DNA of 34,870 nt from Deltaproteobacteria bacterium (GCA_026129095.1 JAHCIT010000015.1:1-34870); one strand, 5' to 3'; shown: positions 7,044 through 14,738, counted from the first letter of the stretch. The notes: generated by a model not told the origin, from the sequence alone. Numbers and translations: made by a program.

Positions 7044-7877
7044 ATGAACGACACCGACAATCTCTACGGACAGCTCCACGGCCTCTACGGCGACGAAGGC
7101 ATGAGGGAGATCGAGCCTGAACTGGGTGCGATGCCCCCGGCCGAGCAGAAGAAGGTCGCCCGGCACCTGGTGCGCCAGGGGCGCCTCATGCGGCTAGCGG
7201 CCCGGAAAAGCGTCGCCGACGAGCAGAAGACAAGGCGCATCGGCGGCTTCGACGAGGAAAACGTCATTCGCGACTGGGCGCGCCGCAAGGGAATCCCCTT
7301 CGAGCGGCTCAAGATCGAGAACGTCCGGTGGTTCCACCGCCGGTATGTGGACATCGGGACTCCGGCGGGCCTCCAGACGTCGCGCTACGCCTTCTTCAGC
7401 GAGGTGCCCAAGCCCGGCGCCCAGGACACGAACTTCGACATGTGGGGCGAGTGGCCGCAGACGACGCTCGTTCTGCTCCGGGGGATCATGAGCCAGGTGC
7501 TCATCCACTCGCTCGGCGCGGCGCCGGTCGACCGGTCGGCCAGCGGCTACCTCTCGATGGTGCAGCGGTTTCTGCACCACGCGACGGTCTCCTACAAGGT
7601 GGACCAGTCGACGACGGTGACGCAGCTCCTGAAAAACCTGCCCCCGGCGGGCGGAGCCAACGTTGTGAATATCCGCGACGAGTCGAATGGCTATCCGGAG
7701 GCGAACAATCTCCGGACATTCAAGCGCCCCGTCGTGATCGAGGGCGGCATCCAGTACCTGATCGAGATGAACGTCGATACCGGCTCGTTCCATAACGGCG
7801 GCACGCCGGTCTATACCGACTGCGTCCTCGACACGGTCCTTGAGCTCGATGCCACCTGGATCCGCCAGGCCGGGTAA
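7044..7877 (+). CDS. Beta-rich structural protein, candidate major capsid protein
   Basis: The protein has 277 residues from the ATG at 7044, preceded by AAAGGAAACC; longer readings would run back into the previous gene. The first 80 residues are helical and charged. The remainder alternates short hydrophobic strands with Gly/Pro/Asn turns, for example VDIGTPAGLQTSRYAFF, TTLVLLRGIMSQVLIHS and, near the end, VVIEGGIQYLIEMNVDTG followed by VLDTVLELDATWIRQ. This pattern and length (close to the 269 residues of PM2 P2) would fit a small jelly-roll capsid protein. It is followed by a structured intergenic region and further beta-rich genes. No homologue was recognised by eye, so the capsid call is inference. 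A spike or minor protein is the main alternative. Confidence 0.45.
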   Translation: MNDTDNLYGQLHGLYGDEGMREIEPELGAMPPAEQKKVARHLVRQGRLMRLAARKSVADEQKTRRIGGFDEENVIRDWARRKGIPFERLKIENVRWFHRRYVDIGTPAGLQTSRYAFFSEVPKPGAQDTNFDMWGEWPQTTLVLLRGIMSQVLIHSLGAAPVDRSASGYLSMVQRFLHHATVSYKVDQSTTVTQLLKNLPPAGGANVVNIRDESNGYPEANNLRTFKRPVVIEGGIQYLIEMNVDTGSFHNGGTPVYTDCVLDTVLELDATWIRQAG

Positions 7878-7960
7878 CTGGCATTACAGCGCACCTTCTG
7901 GCGAACTGAGAAAAAACCCTCAGGGCTTTACCTCACGTTCGCCACTCCCTCCCTCCTCCT

Positions 7961-8028
7961 GCCGGACCGGGCAGCGGACGCTCCGCTAGCCGCCCAAGAT
8001 GGGTGCAGCCTTCGCTGCCCGGTCCGGC
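7961..8028. promoter_or_regulatory. Perfect 16-bp inverted repeat between two structural genes
   Basis: GCCGGACCGGGCAGCG at 7961-7976 is the exact reverse complement of CGCTGCCCGGTCCGGC at 8013-8028. The 36-nt loop contains a small nested hairpin (CCCA-aga-TGGG). The stem ends 24 nt before the ATG of the next gene and lies in the longest noncoding gap of the element (7878-8052). No T-run follows, so it is more likely an mRNA stability or processing hairpin, an expression-tuning structure after the candidate capsid gene, or a DNA-level site, than an intrinsic terminator. Confidence 0.7.
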
Positions 8029-8052
8029 CCCTCCTTACCAAGGAAACCGGTC

Positions 8053-8532
8053 ATGGACTTCACGCAGCAGTATCCAAAGTGGTTTGTGGACGAGTTCGAG
8101 AGGATCCGTGCGAAGCACGGCGCCCGGAAGATCATCCAGCCCTCGTTCCATCCGGCGGCTTTCACGGACCTTACCGGAACCTTCACGGCGGCGAGCGAGC
8201 ACAGCACCGTCGTGACGATCCCGCAGAAGGAGATTTTCGTGCTCTTCGGCTTCCGCTACGCCACGACGGACATGGAAAGAATGCTCCAGTACCCGTTCCG
8301 GATGAAGGTGAGCGATCCGAGCCGCCAGGAGGCCTTGCTGCCCAGCTACGTCTTCGCGCCGTCGGTCTGCTCGACGGCGGCGTTTTTCTCCCCGCTCATG
8401 GTCCCGGTGGAGTTACCTGGCAGTTCGATCCTCAAGATCGACATCAAGATGCCGGAAGGGCTTCCAGGCGGAAACGAATACATCCCGGAGATCGTCCTCT
8501 GCGGCGTCTCGCTGCTCGAAGGCCTGCTCTGA
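8053..8532 (+). CDS. Small beta-rich structural-type protein
   Basis: The protein has 159 residues from the ATG at 8053, with AAGGAAACC at a suitable distance; the same leader precedes 5885 and 7044. After a helical N-terminus (FTQQYPKWFVDEFERIRAKHG) it is almost entirely predicted strand and loop, with segments such as STVVTIPQKEIFVLFGFRYA and SSILKIDIKMPEG. The size suits a single jelly-roll or penton-like minor capsid protein, but no family was recognised. It lies between the candidate capsid protein and two larger beta-rich proteins, so a role in the particle surface is inferred from context. Confidence 0.5.
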   Translation: MDFTQQYPKWFVDEFERIRAKHGARKIIQPSFHPAAFTDLTGTFTAASEHSTVVTIPQKEIFVLFGFRYATTDMERMLQYPFRMKVSDPSRQEALLPSYVFAPSVCSTAAFFSPLMVPVELPGSSILKIDIKMPEGLPGGNEYIPEIVLCGVSLLEGLL

Positions 8533-8547
8533 AAGGCATTTTCCCTG

Positions 8548-9348
8548 GTGAAAGTCACCTATCAGACGCTCGACTTCAGCAATCCCTCAGGCTCGCCAAA
8601 GCGCCTGACGCGGAAGCTCTATTTCCCGCGTGACAGCGTCATCTGCCGTCTCGTGACCGAGCCGGCCGGGCCGTATTCCGGGGGTGATTTCTTTCAGTTT
8701 AAGGAAGTGACGATCGGCGGGAAACCGGCGCTGACGCAACCTGCGGCTGGCTTAAGGATGCTGATGCCCGGCGCCGGCAATACGCCCATACACCTGCCGG
8801 TCAAGGGCGGCTATTCGCTCGAAATCACGTCGGACGTTCCGGGGCTGACGAAGGTGCAGATATATCTTGCCTGGCGGGACGCCGGTCTTGAAGAGGACTT
8901 CAGCCACGAGACGTTCTTCTACGTCGGCGAGTTCGTCGATATCTATGCCATCGAAGGGATGACGCGGTTTGTCTTCCAGCGGGACTACCGGTGGGACGGT
9001 CTCAGCTATCTGGTCGGCGGCGAGGACGGCACGAAGGCCTGGAAATCGGCCCGGTATCCCCATGCGATGGAACCCGGCATAAGGTCCGGAGGGGTATTTG
9101 CCAGCGCGGGCCATTTCCCCTCCGTCGCGCTCCCCATGCGGCTTTCCTGCCCTCCCGAGGAGTGGCGCACACCCTTCATGCAGGAAGCAAGTTTCGCCTC
9201 GCACCTGTCGTTCGGAAAGTTTCCCGTCCCGATCTTCACAAAGGCCGGGGTGGCGATCGATGGCAGGTTCGGTTTGCTCAACTTTTCCCTTTTCGACTTC
9301 CCCCACACCCTCGTCACCGTCGGGGAACATTTGACGGGAAGAATTTGA
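8548..9348 (+). CDS. Beta-rich hypothetical structural protein
   Basis: The protein has 266 residues, apparently initiated by GTG at 8548, with GAAAGG about 11 nt upstream. It is rich in aromatic and glycine residues with alternating strands (for example GGDFFQFKEVTIGG, LTKVQIYLAWRDAG, ETFFYVGEFVDIYAIEG) and has no signal peptide or membrane helix. No enzyme motif is present. It looks like a virion surface or attachment protein by composition and neighbourhood. The short gaps on both sides place it in the same transcription unit as the preceding and following beta-rich genes. Confidence 0.5.
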   Translation: MKVTYQTLDFSNPSGSPKRLTRKLYFPRDSVICRLVTEPAGPYSGGDFFQFKEVTIGGKPALTQPAAGLRMLMPGAGNTPIHLPVKGGYSLEITSDVPGLTKVQIYLAWRDAGLEEDFSHETFFYVGEFVDIYAIEGMTRFVFQRDYRWDGLSYLVGGEDGTKAWKSARYPHAMEPGIRSGGVFASAGHFPSVALPMRLSCPPEEWRTPFMQEASFASHLSFGKFPVPIFTKAGVAIDGRFGLLNFSLFDFPHTLVTVGEHLTGRI

Positions 9349-9352
9349 GATC

Positions 9353-10321
9353 ATGAAAAGCCCACTGGTGATCTTTGGCGATGTGACCGGCGGAAGGTTC
9401 AAACATATTCCGTTCGGGACCCTCTGGAAGCTGCTCCGCGCCATCGATACGGAAATACTTACCGGCTACGCCTATGCCGACCTTCAGGACCATAGCCGCA
9501 CGCAGCTTCTGGACTTCGCCGTCCCGGTCGATTGCCACCTTTTCTGCCACGAGATCGAGCTGGATATCGCCTGCCGCGCCGGCCGGGCCGTGCGGATCGA
9601 CCTTTTCGCCGGCGAGGAGCAACTGCTGCCGGCCCGCTCGGCCTTTATTGGCGGCACTGGCATCCTGGGGATGCACGCGCTCGGGCCGGAAAAACTCTCG
9701 CTCAAGGTTCGCCGGATGCTGGCGCCGGGGACCAGGCTGAGGATTTTCGGGACCCCTTTCCCGCCCTATCGCCTGAGGTTCGGTGACACTCCACTGACGC
9801 CGCAGGGGAGTTTGCCCCAGTACGACGTCTATAATGCCGACGATCCGGTACTTGGGTCGCTATCGACGCCGTTTGAGATCCTCGACTGGTCGCCCGGCAC
9901 GCCCATACCCGCCGGCTGGCCTTTACCGCCGCTGGAGCAGCGGGTCTATTTCAAGGGCAAGGGCCGGATCACGTTTTTTGCGAACCTCACCCTGTCGGCA
10001 CCGGACCCTGGCGTCATCACGGCTGTCCAGGCCTACAGTCCGGACTTCCCCTACGAAAGCGTCATTAACGAAACCGTCATTGGCACGAACGTCAATCCCT
10101 GGACGAAGTCCGAACGAATGCTGACGGTGACGCCCCGGATGGAGCTTGCCGAGTATGCCTTCCGCGTTCATGGCGGCACGGGCTCCAGCCTCAACAATCT
10201 CAAAGTCTACTGCATTTTCCAGGAAGCGCCCCTGAACTGGGAAAACAGCGTCGTCATCAATGCCCGCATCCGCGGCACCCGCATCCCCCGCGACATCTTC
10301 AGGACCTTCGGCGAGCTATGA
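9353..10321 (+). CDS. Beta-rich hypothetical structural protein
   Basis: The protein has 322 residues, starts 5 nt after the previous stop, and overlaps the transglycosylase gene by 4 nt (ATGA at 10318-10321). A helical segment near residues 22-45 is followed by long runs of strands: VDCHLFCHEIELDIACRAG, AVRIDLFAGEEQLLP, RITFFANLTLSAP, and a C-terminal LNNLKVYCIFQEAP. It has several cysteines and no catalytic motif. No family was recognised. Its direct coupling to a cell-wall-cutting enzyme would suit a particle component that works with that enzyme at entry, but this is inferred from gene order. Confidence 0.5.
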   Translation: MKSPLVIFGDVTGGRFKHIPFGTLWKLLRAIDTEILTGYAYADLQDHSRTQLLDFAVPVDCHLFCHEIELDIACRAGRAVRIDLFAGEEQLLPARSAFIGGTGILGMHALGPEKLSLKVRRMLAPGTRLRIFGTPFPPYRLRFGDTPLTPQGSLPQYDVYNADDPVLGSLSTPFEILDWSPGTPIPAGWPLPPLEQRVYFKGKGRITFFANLTLSAPDPGVITAVQAYSPDFPYESVINETVIGTNVNPWTKSERMLTVTPRMELAEYAFRVHGGTGSSLNNLKVYCIFQEAPLNWENSVVINARIRGTRIPRDIFRTFGEL

Positions 10322-10965
10322 ACAACCAGTATGACCACCTGATACGCCAGTTCGCCACGCGGCCGGACTTCCCGCCCCATTTTGTCAAGGGAATGATCCA
10401 CGTGGAAAGCGCCTTCAGGGCGGACGCAAGGGGCCCGGGCGGCGAACTGGGTCTGATGCAGTTTCTCGCATCCACGGCGAAAACGCTCGGCGTGGATCAC
10501 GCGTCGCTCGTGAATCCCGAGGCGGCCATCAGGGCCGGAACCCGCTACATAGCCCAGATCATCGACAAGTACGTGACGCCGAACCTTAAGGTCCCCATTC
10601 ATCCGCAGCTCAGGATCAGGTTCGTGCAGTTTGCCTACAACGCCGGCCCTTTGTTCACGGTGAGGCTCCTGAAGCGCTTCGGGGCAGATGCCGCCACCCT
10701 GTCCAGTCCCGGCTCCTTCAATCGCATGGTTGACACGCTGAAGGGCGATCCGGATGTACTGCGGCTCCAGAAGCTCACCAGGGAGGCCGATTTTCTGGCC
10801 GCCCGGAAGAAGGTCGTGGAGCGGTATCAGTACTGGGCCGGGCAGTATGCGAAAGACTTCGGCACAAACCCCGGCGCGAACCCACCGGCAGCCGTCCAGG
10901 CCTCCATGCCCCTCATCCCGCTCGCCATCGTGGGAGCCGCCTATCTCATCTGGAAACGGAAATGA
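10318..10965 (+). CDS. SLT-family lytic transglycosylase with C-terminal membrane anchor
   Basis: The protein has 215 residues. The lysozyme-like SLT fold is clear: catalytic Glu30 in HVESAF, GLMQF at 45-49, then NPEAAIRAGTRYI and AYNAGP near residue 105. Such enzymes cleave the MurNAc-GlcNAc bond of peptidoglycan to form anhydro sugars. There is no signal peptide; instead the protein ends with a hydrophobic helix (MPLIPLAIVGAAYLIW) and KRK. A tail-anchored transglycosylase is what a membrane-containing virion could carry for cell-wall penetration; PRD1 P7 is a known membrane-associated virion transglycosylase. It overlaps both neighbours by 4 nt. Enzyme family secure, particle location inferred. 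Confidence 0.85.
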   Translation: MNNQYDHLIRQFATRPDFPPHFVKGMIHVESAFRADARGPGGELGLMQFLASTAKTLGVDHASLVNPEAAIRAGTRYIAQIIDKYVTPNLKVPIHPQLRIRFVQFAYNAGPLFTVRLLKRFGADAATLSSPGSFNRMVDTLKGDPDVLRLQKLTREADFLAARKKVVERYQYWAGQYAKDFGTNPGANPPAAVQASMPLIPLAIVGAAYLIWKRK

Positions 10966-11267
10966 CCCCCATGACGGACCTGCTCGAAATCCTGAACTCC
11001 AAGGTGGCCGTCGGCCTCTTTTCTGGCCTCTTTTCGATCCTGGGCGTGCTGGTCGGAAGCTACGTGCGCAGCTTCACCGACGAGCGCATCGAGCAGAAAC
11101 TGAAGCCGCTGCTCGAACGTTTGTGGCAGATCGAATCGAAGATCGCCGAAATACTCCGCGACGTGGTCGAAATACGAAAAGGCCAGGAAACAATGGACGA
11201 TCACCGCCGCCGGATCGAACGCCTCGAGAACCGCTCCATGTCGTCAAACGGCAATCATCGCCCATAG
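10962..11267 (+). CDS. Small membrane protein with coiled-coil tail
   Basis: The protein has 101 residues (98 if the ATG at 10971 is used) and overlaps the transglycosylase stop by 4 nt. A single transmembrane helix (VAVGLFSGLFSILGVLVGSYV, about 15-35) is followed by a charged helix with heptad spacing (ERIEQKLKPLLERLWQIESKIAEILRDV) to residue 75 and a further helical region. Its place between two peptidoglycan hydrolases suggests a lysis accessory such as a holin or spanin-like protein. There is no lipobox, so it is not an o-spanin. Function inferred only from topology and context. Confidence 0.6.
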   Translation: MTPMTDLLEILNSKVAVGLFSGLFSILGVLVGSYVRSFTDERIEQKLKPLLERLWQIESKIAEILRDVVEIRKGQETMDDHRRRIERLENRSMSSNGNHRP

Positions 11268-11276
11268 GAGGTAACC

Positions 11277-11696
11277 ATGCCGGTCGTCATCAGTTTCAAG
11301 ACCGCCGCCCTGAATCCGGACCTCGCAAAAATCGACAGCCGCATCAAAGCGCTCATCTTCGAGGCGGCGGACTGGCTCGCCCGCCTGAATCTTTCCCTTA
11401 CCATCACCTGTTTGCTCAGGGACCGGGCGACGCAGGAGGCCATTTTTCAGAAAGCCCGAAGCATCGGCGCCAGGGAACCCATTCGCTCGCCGCACGAGGA
11501 CGGCCGGGCGGTGGATATTTCCATTAAAGGGTTTTCCGAAGAGATTATCACCGGGCTTGTGGATCACCTGAATGAAACTTTCCCCTACGAGGGAAACCGT
11601 CTTTATAAAACGGCCATCCGCCATGACGTGGGACAAGGCGACCACATCCATATCCAGGTGGCCCCGCCTGCGGGCCGCTGGGGAGTCGCTGCGTGA
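11277..11696 (+). CDS. M15-like peptidase, endolysin candidate
   Basis: The protein has 139 residues and a perfect AGGAGG-type ribosome-binding site just before the ATG. The M15/VanY-like zinc motif is visible: His73 and Asp80 in SPHEDGRAVD, and His123-x-His125 in GDHIHIQV. Family members cut peptidoglycan stem peptides (D,D-carboxypeptidase or L-Ala-D-Glu endopeptidase, as in phage T5 endolysin). No signal peptide or cell-wall-binding domain is present, so it would need a holin to leave the cytoplasm. It lies between small membrane proteins. Its stop overlaps the next start by 4 nt (GTGA). Peptidase family good; exact bond cut unknown. Confidence 0.78.
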   Translation: MPVVISFKTAALNPDLAKIDSRIKALIFEAADWLARLNLSLTITCLLRDRATQEAIFQKARSIGAREPIRSPHEDGRAVDISIKGFSEEIITGLVDHLNETFPYEGNRLYKTAIRHDVGQGDHIHIQVAPPAGRWGVAA

Positions 11697-12475
11697 GTCT
11701 GGGCGGTTTTTACATGCTGCCCGGCGAGTCCGGGCCATCTGGACCGTCTGGACGTATGCCGGAAAGTCTTGAGCTTTCCGGCCTTACCGACTGGCTCACT
11801 TCGCCGGTCGAGCAGACGAAAAGGCTTATATCCGAGCGGGCCGCCCAGAAGGCCAGGGAAGAGATACAGAAGAAGGAAAACGAGAAGGCCGAGTGGGAAC
11901 GGACCGGGCAGCCGTGGTCGAAGAAGGCAGACACTCTTCTCACGGCCGCCAAATGGGGCGTCATTACCATCCCCCTCGGTATCGTCGCCGTGTCTTTAAT
12001 GCCGCTTTTCAGGGGTGCTGGTACAGCACTTGGCGGAACCGGCGCGGCCCTCTCTGGCATCGGAGCCGCCACGAAGGAAAGTGCGGCTTCGGTGCAGGCG
12101 GCAAGAGAGTCCTTAACCCGCCGGAACCCGGCCAGTGTCCGGTACAGTGAAAAGTGGACGCTCCTCCGGCGGCTCGGAGACCGCTACTGGCAGCTCGCCG
12201 GCTCGCACCCGGGCAAAAGCCGGCAGCGGGAGTTTTTCCTTGGTGTGTCGGAAGGGATCCACGAGGCCTCCGAACTCGCCCGGACAGAAAATGCGCGCCG
12301 TTATCTCCGCCGCCGGGCATCGCCGAAGCTGAAAAGCCTTGCGAGGGGCCGTCTCGTGGCGGCCCGCCAGGGCAACAGCCTCCTCCGGAGCCGTCTGGAC
12401 GGACGCCACCGCGGCCTTCTCGTCGCCACGGCATTTCTTGCCGACCCTCAAGCGTCGTTCCCGGTCTTTGGCTGA
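11693..12475 (+). CDS. Hypothetical membrane protein
   Basis: The protein has 260 residues from GTG at 11693, overlapping the previous stop; an ATG at 11714 would give a slightly shorter product. The N-terminal 25 residues are Gly/Pro/Ser-rich. A charged helix (about 38-70, many Lys/Glu) precedes a hydrophobic segment (WGVITIPLGIVAVSLMPLF, about 84-103) and a Gly/Ala-rich stretch resembling a fusion-like or membrane-lying peptide (GTALGGTGAALSGIGAA). The last 130 residues are basic and helical with many Arg. No family recognised. A membrane-bound, nucleic-acid-facing component is possible; the sequence shows no catalytic motif. Confidence 0.55.
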   Translation: MSLGGFYMLPGESGPSGPSGRMPESLELSGLTDWLTSPVEQTKRLISERAAQKAREEIQKKENEKAEWERTGQPWSKKADTLLTAAKWGVITIPLGIVAVSLMPLFRGAGTALGGTGAALSGIGAATKESAASVQAARESLTRRNPASVRYSEKWTLLRRLGDRYWQLAGSHPGKSRQREFFLGVSEGIHEASELARTENARRYLRRRASPKLKSLARGRLVAARQGNSLLRSRLDGRHRGLLVATAFLADPQASFPVFG

Positions 12476-12526
12476 TGCCACGGACCGTCATCCCCTCAAC
12501 CACCACCAAAAGGAGTGTTTGCAAAC

Positions 12527-12760
12527 ATGGAAACCATCAAACCCGGCCTCAAGACATCCGAGGGCAGGCTCACGCTGATCGCCATCCTCGTGCCCATCCT
12601 GATGCCGGTCGTGAAGGCGATTTTCGGCAAGTTCGGCCTCCACCTCGACGTCGATGCCAGTACGGTGAGCACGGCGCTGCTCGCCAACGCCGGAGTGACC
12701 GGGGCCTATGCCGCCGGCCGCTCCTACGTGAAGGCCACGGCGATGAAGGTGCTGGAGTAG
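12527..12760 (+). CDS. Small two-helix membrane protein, holin-like
   Basis: The protein has 77 residues from the ATG at 12527, with AGGAG at 12511-12515. It has one clear transmembrane helix (LIAILVPILMPVVKAIF) and a second weaker Ala/Gly-rich helix (VSTALLANAGVTGAYAAG) followed by RSYVKA. Size, topology and location one gene after the M15 peptidase fit a holin or similar pore-forming lysis protein. Holins share little sequence, so the call rests on topology and context. A small virion membrane protein is the main alternative. Confidence 0.5.
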   Translation: METIKPGLKTSEGRLTLIAILVPILMPVVKAIFGKFGLHLDVDASTVSTALLANAGVTGAYAAGRSYVKATAMKVLE

Positions 12761-12788
12761 TCAGAAAAGACGCGCTGCGGAGTAACCG

Positions 12789-13196
12789 ATGCTCTGGGAA
12801 CTTAACAGACTGACAAACGTGCGGCTCGGGCCTTCGAAGGTCTGGGTCTCGCCGGTTCATCGCATAAATTCCCTGATGATCCAGAGCTTCGGAACGGGAG
12901 CGGATTTCGATCAGTACAACTCCGGGCAGGTGGCCCTGGAAGGGACGAACTGGTCCTGGGCCGAGGCCGGTTTTGCCAGCGAGGCCGCCTGGAAAGCTTC
13001 ACAAGCTCCGCAGCGCGTCTGGCTTCCAATCGATATACCGTCCGGTACCCCGTGGGTATTTGATGGAACGCCGGCAAAGCTTGCCTGCTATCTCGACCGT
13101 CTGCCGAGGTTCATACGCCTGAGGGAAACCGGCACGCTCACCGCAGGTAATTTCATCGACCTCGCCATCCACGCGAGGCTCTTTGGCGACCGGTGA
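12789..13196 (+). CDS. Small beta-rich hypothetical protein
   Basis: The protein has 135 residues, with GGAG at 12779-12782 before the ATG. It contains many Trp and aromatic residues (WVSPVHRINSLMIQSF, NWSWAEAGFASEAAW) and reads as a compact beta protein. There is no membrane helix, signal peptide or known motif. It begins the block of three genes that ends with the two MGFPG proteins, so it may be part of the same surface structure. Function unknown. Confidence 0.5.
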   Translation: MLWELNRLTNVRLGPSKVWVSPVHRINSLMIQSFGTGADFDQYNSGQVALEGTNWSWAEAGFASEAAWKASQAPQRVWLPIDIPSGTPWVFDGTPAKLACYLDRLPRFIRLRETGTLTAGNFIDLAIHARLFGDR

Positions 13197-13206
13197 GACC
13201 GGCGAG

Positions 13207-13695
13207 ATGGGATTCCCCGGCAATGGCGCTGAAAACACCGGCGGGCGAATCCTCGTTCACCGGGAAACGCAAATAAGCTGGTCCACGGGGACCGGCACAA
13301 ACACAGGGCCCGACGGCTCGATCGACTGGGTGAAAACAAGTGGCCTCTACCGCCTCGTCTTCCACTGCGCCGTCATGCAGGCCACAGGCACCCACAACGC
13401 CATCACGATCCGGGTCCAGACCGGCCAGCCGCTCGTGGCCACCAATCGCCTCACAGGAGTCCGGCGGACGGTCGCCGCCGCAGGTGCGGCGTTCATGACC
13501 TGGACCAGGGGAGCGGCAGTTGTTCAGGGCGACTTTGCGGCCTTCGAGAGCGGAGATATCCAGATGTACGCGGACGAATTTCTCCTGACCCAGCGGCTTG
13601 GCGGCGGAACGGCCTTTGCTTTCCGCGCCGTCTCGACCGGCGGTTCGGGCTCCGGAATCGGAAACAGTTCTGGCTGGTGGCTTTTGCCGGTATAA
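13207..13695 (+). CDS. Spike-like beta protein with MGFPG N-terminus
   Basis: The protein has 162 residues from the ATG at 13207; a longer TTG start at 13183 would overlap the previous gene and remove the shared N-terminus. It begins MGFPGNGAENTGG, closely resembling the start of the next protein (MGFPGTSENADGG). The body is Gly/Thr/Ser-rich and beta-sheeted; the piece around SGLYRLVFHCAVMQ and NAITIRVQ recalls C1q/TNF-like jelly-roll heads by pattern only. No catalytic motif. With its neighbour it may form receptor-binding or vertex spikes attached through the common N-terminal peptide. This is inference; the sequence similarity of the two N-termini is observed. Confidence 0.5.
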   Translation: MGFPGNGAENTGGRILVHRETQISWSTGTGTNTGPDGSIDWVKTSGLYRLVFHCAVMQATGTHNAITIRVQTGQPLVATNRLTGVRRTVAAAGAAFMTWTRGAAVVQGDFAAFESGDIQMYADEFLLTQRLGGGTAFAFRAVSTGGSGSGIGNSSGWWLLPV

Positions 13696-13700
13696 GAAAC

Positions 13701-14717
13701 ATGGGATTCCCTGGAACATCCGAAAATGCGGACGGCGGTGCGCCGGAACTGGACCTGGAAGAGGCCGGCGAGGCCGTGACGGTCGACTGGACGCTTTCCC
13801 ATAAACAGGCCGTCACGGCCGGTGTCGATACGGTCTTTTCGTTCATTGCGCCACCAGCTGCCGGATCCGATCTCACGCTCCGCATCCGGCGCGGCGCCAC
13901 TTCTCCCACGGCGCTCTATTTCCCCTCAAGCTGCCGGTGGCCGGGAGGTTTTTCACCCGTTTTCGACTTTTCCGGTCCGGACAATATCCAGCTCGTCCGC
14001 ATCTACTACGACGGAGTGAGCTATCACTGCCGGACGGTTGCGGGTTTAAAAAAACTCCCGCCCGGGGTGAACCTCGCCGGCTATAGCGAGACGCGGATAT
14101 CGTTTGGCTATCCGTCGCTTTCATTGAATGCCGGAACCGGCCCAAGCCGCATCGCCTTTCTCGTCTTCAACGAGGTTTATAACACCTTCCTCGGCCCTGT
14201 GGGCAGCATCAGTTTCGCCGGGCAGCCCATGACAAGGCTCGTTCCGCCGTCGGACGACTACCGGGGGCTCCAGGTCTTTTTTCAGGTAAACCCTCCATCA
14301 GGCCTCGGTTTCTTCACCTTCACCGGTTTCAGTACGGCTGGATACCTCCTCCAGGCGTTTGTCCTGACCGGCTTAAACCAGGCGAATCCCGTGGAAACCG
14401 ACGACAGCCGGGTGGTGGCTGACGACTATGCCAATCCTTTCCACATCGGGACCATCCCGCCCTCATCCGGTTCTGACCGGTTTTTCCTGAACATCGCTTC
14501 CAGTTTCAACGGCGCCTACGGCGGTCCCTACAGTCCCGTCGATGGCCAGACGGTGAAAATCTTCGAGCAGGCTTTCCCGGGCCCCGAGCATTACCGCCGG
14601 CAGATTTGCGGCCTTCTGGGCCCCATCAATCCTCCCGGCTACCGCGAGACCGTCTGGCAGGGCTTAAGCGGCTTCGGAACCCGCATCGAGCGCCGGATTC
14701 TCCTGAACCCGGCCTGA
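13701..14717 (+). CDS. Larger spike-like beta protein with MGFPG N-terminus
   Basis: The protein has 338 residues from the ATG at 13701, 5 nt after the previous stop. The N-terminus MGFPGTSENADGG matches that of the upstream protein, after which the sequences diverge. Residues about 30-125 form one beta-rich region (TLRIRRGATSPTALYF) and the remainder another, with many Gly/Pro/Phe residues (GLGFFTFTGFSTAGYLLQAFV). No enzyme motif or membrane segment. This is the last apparently structural gene; the following genes are DNA-related. Host recognition or a vertex spike is plausible from position, the shared attachment-like N-terminus and composition, but no family was recognised. Confidence 0.5.
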   Translation: MGFPGTSENADGGAPELDLEEAGEAVTVDWTLSHKQAVTAGVDTVFSFIAPPAAGSDLTLRIRRGATSPTALYFPSSCRWPGGFSPVFDFSGPDNIQLVRIYYDGVSYHCRTVAGLKKLPPGVNLAGYSETRISFGYPSLSLNAGTGPSRIAFLVFNEVYNTFLGPVGSISFAGQPMTRLVPPSDDYRGLQVFFQVNPPSGLGFFTFTGFSTAGYLLQAFVLTGLNQANPVETDDSRVVADDYANPFHIGTIPPSSGSDRFFLNIASSFNGAYGGPYSPVDGQTVKIFEQAFPGPEHYRRQICGLLGPINPPGYRETVWQGLSGFGTRIERRILLNPA

Positions 14718-14738
14718 ACGGCCCGAAAGGATTCAGCC

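Noticed and set aside
7194-7793. Minus-strand 199-codon frame opposite the candidate capsid gene
   Set aside because: The product is Arg/His-rich low complexity typical of an antisense shadow; the + strand gene has a good ribosome-binding site and follows its neighbours in order.
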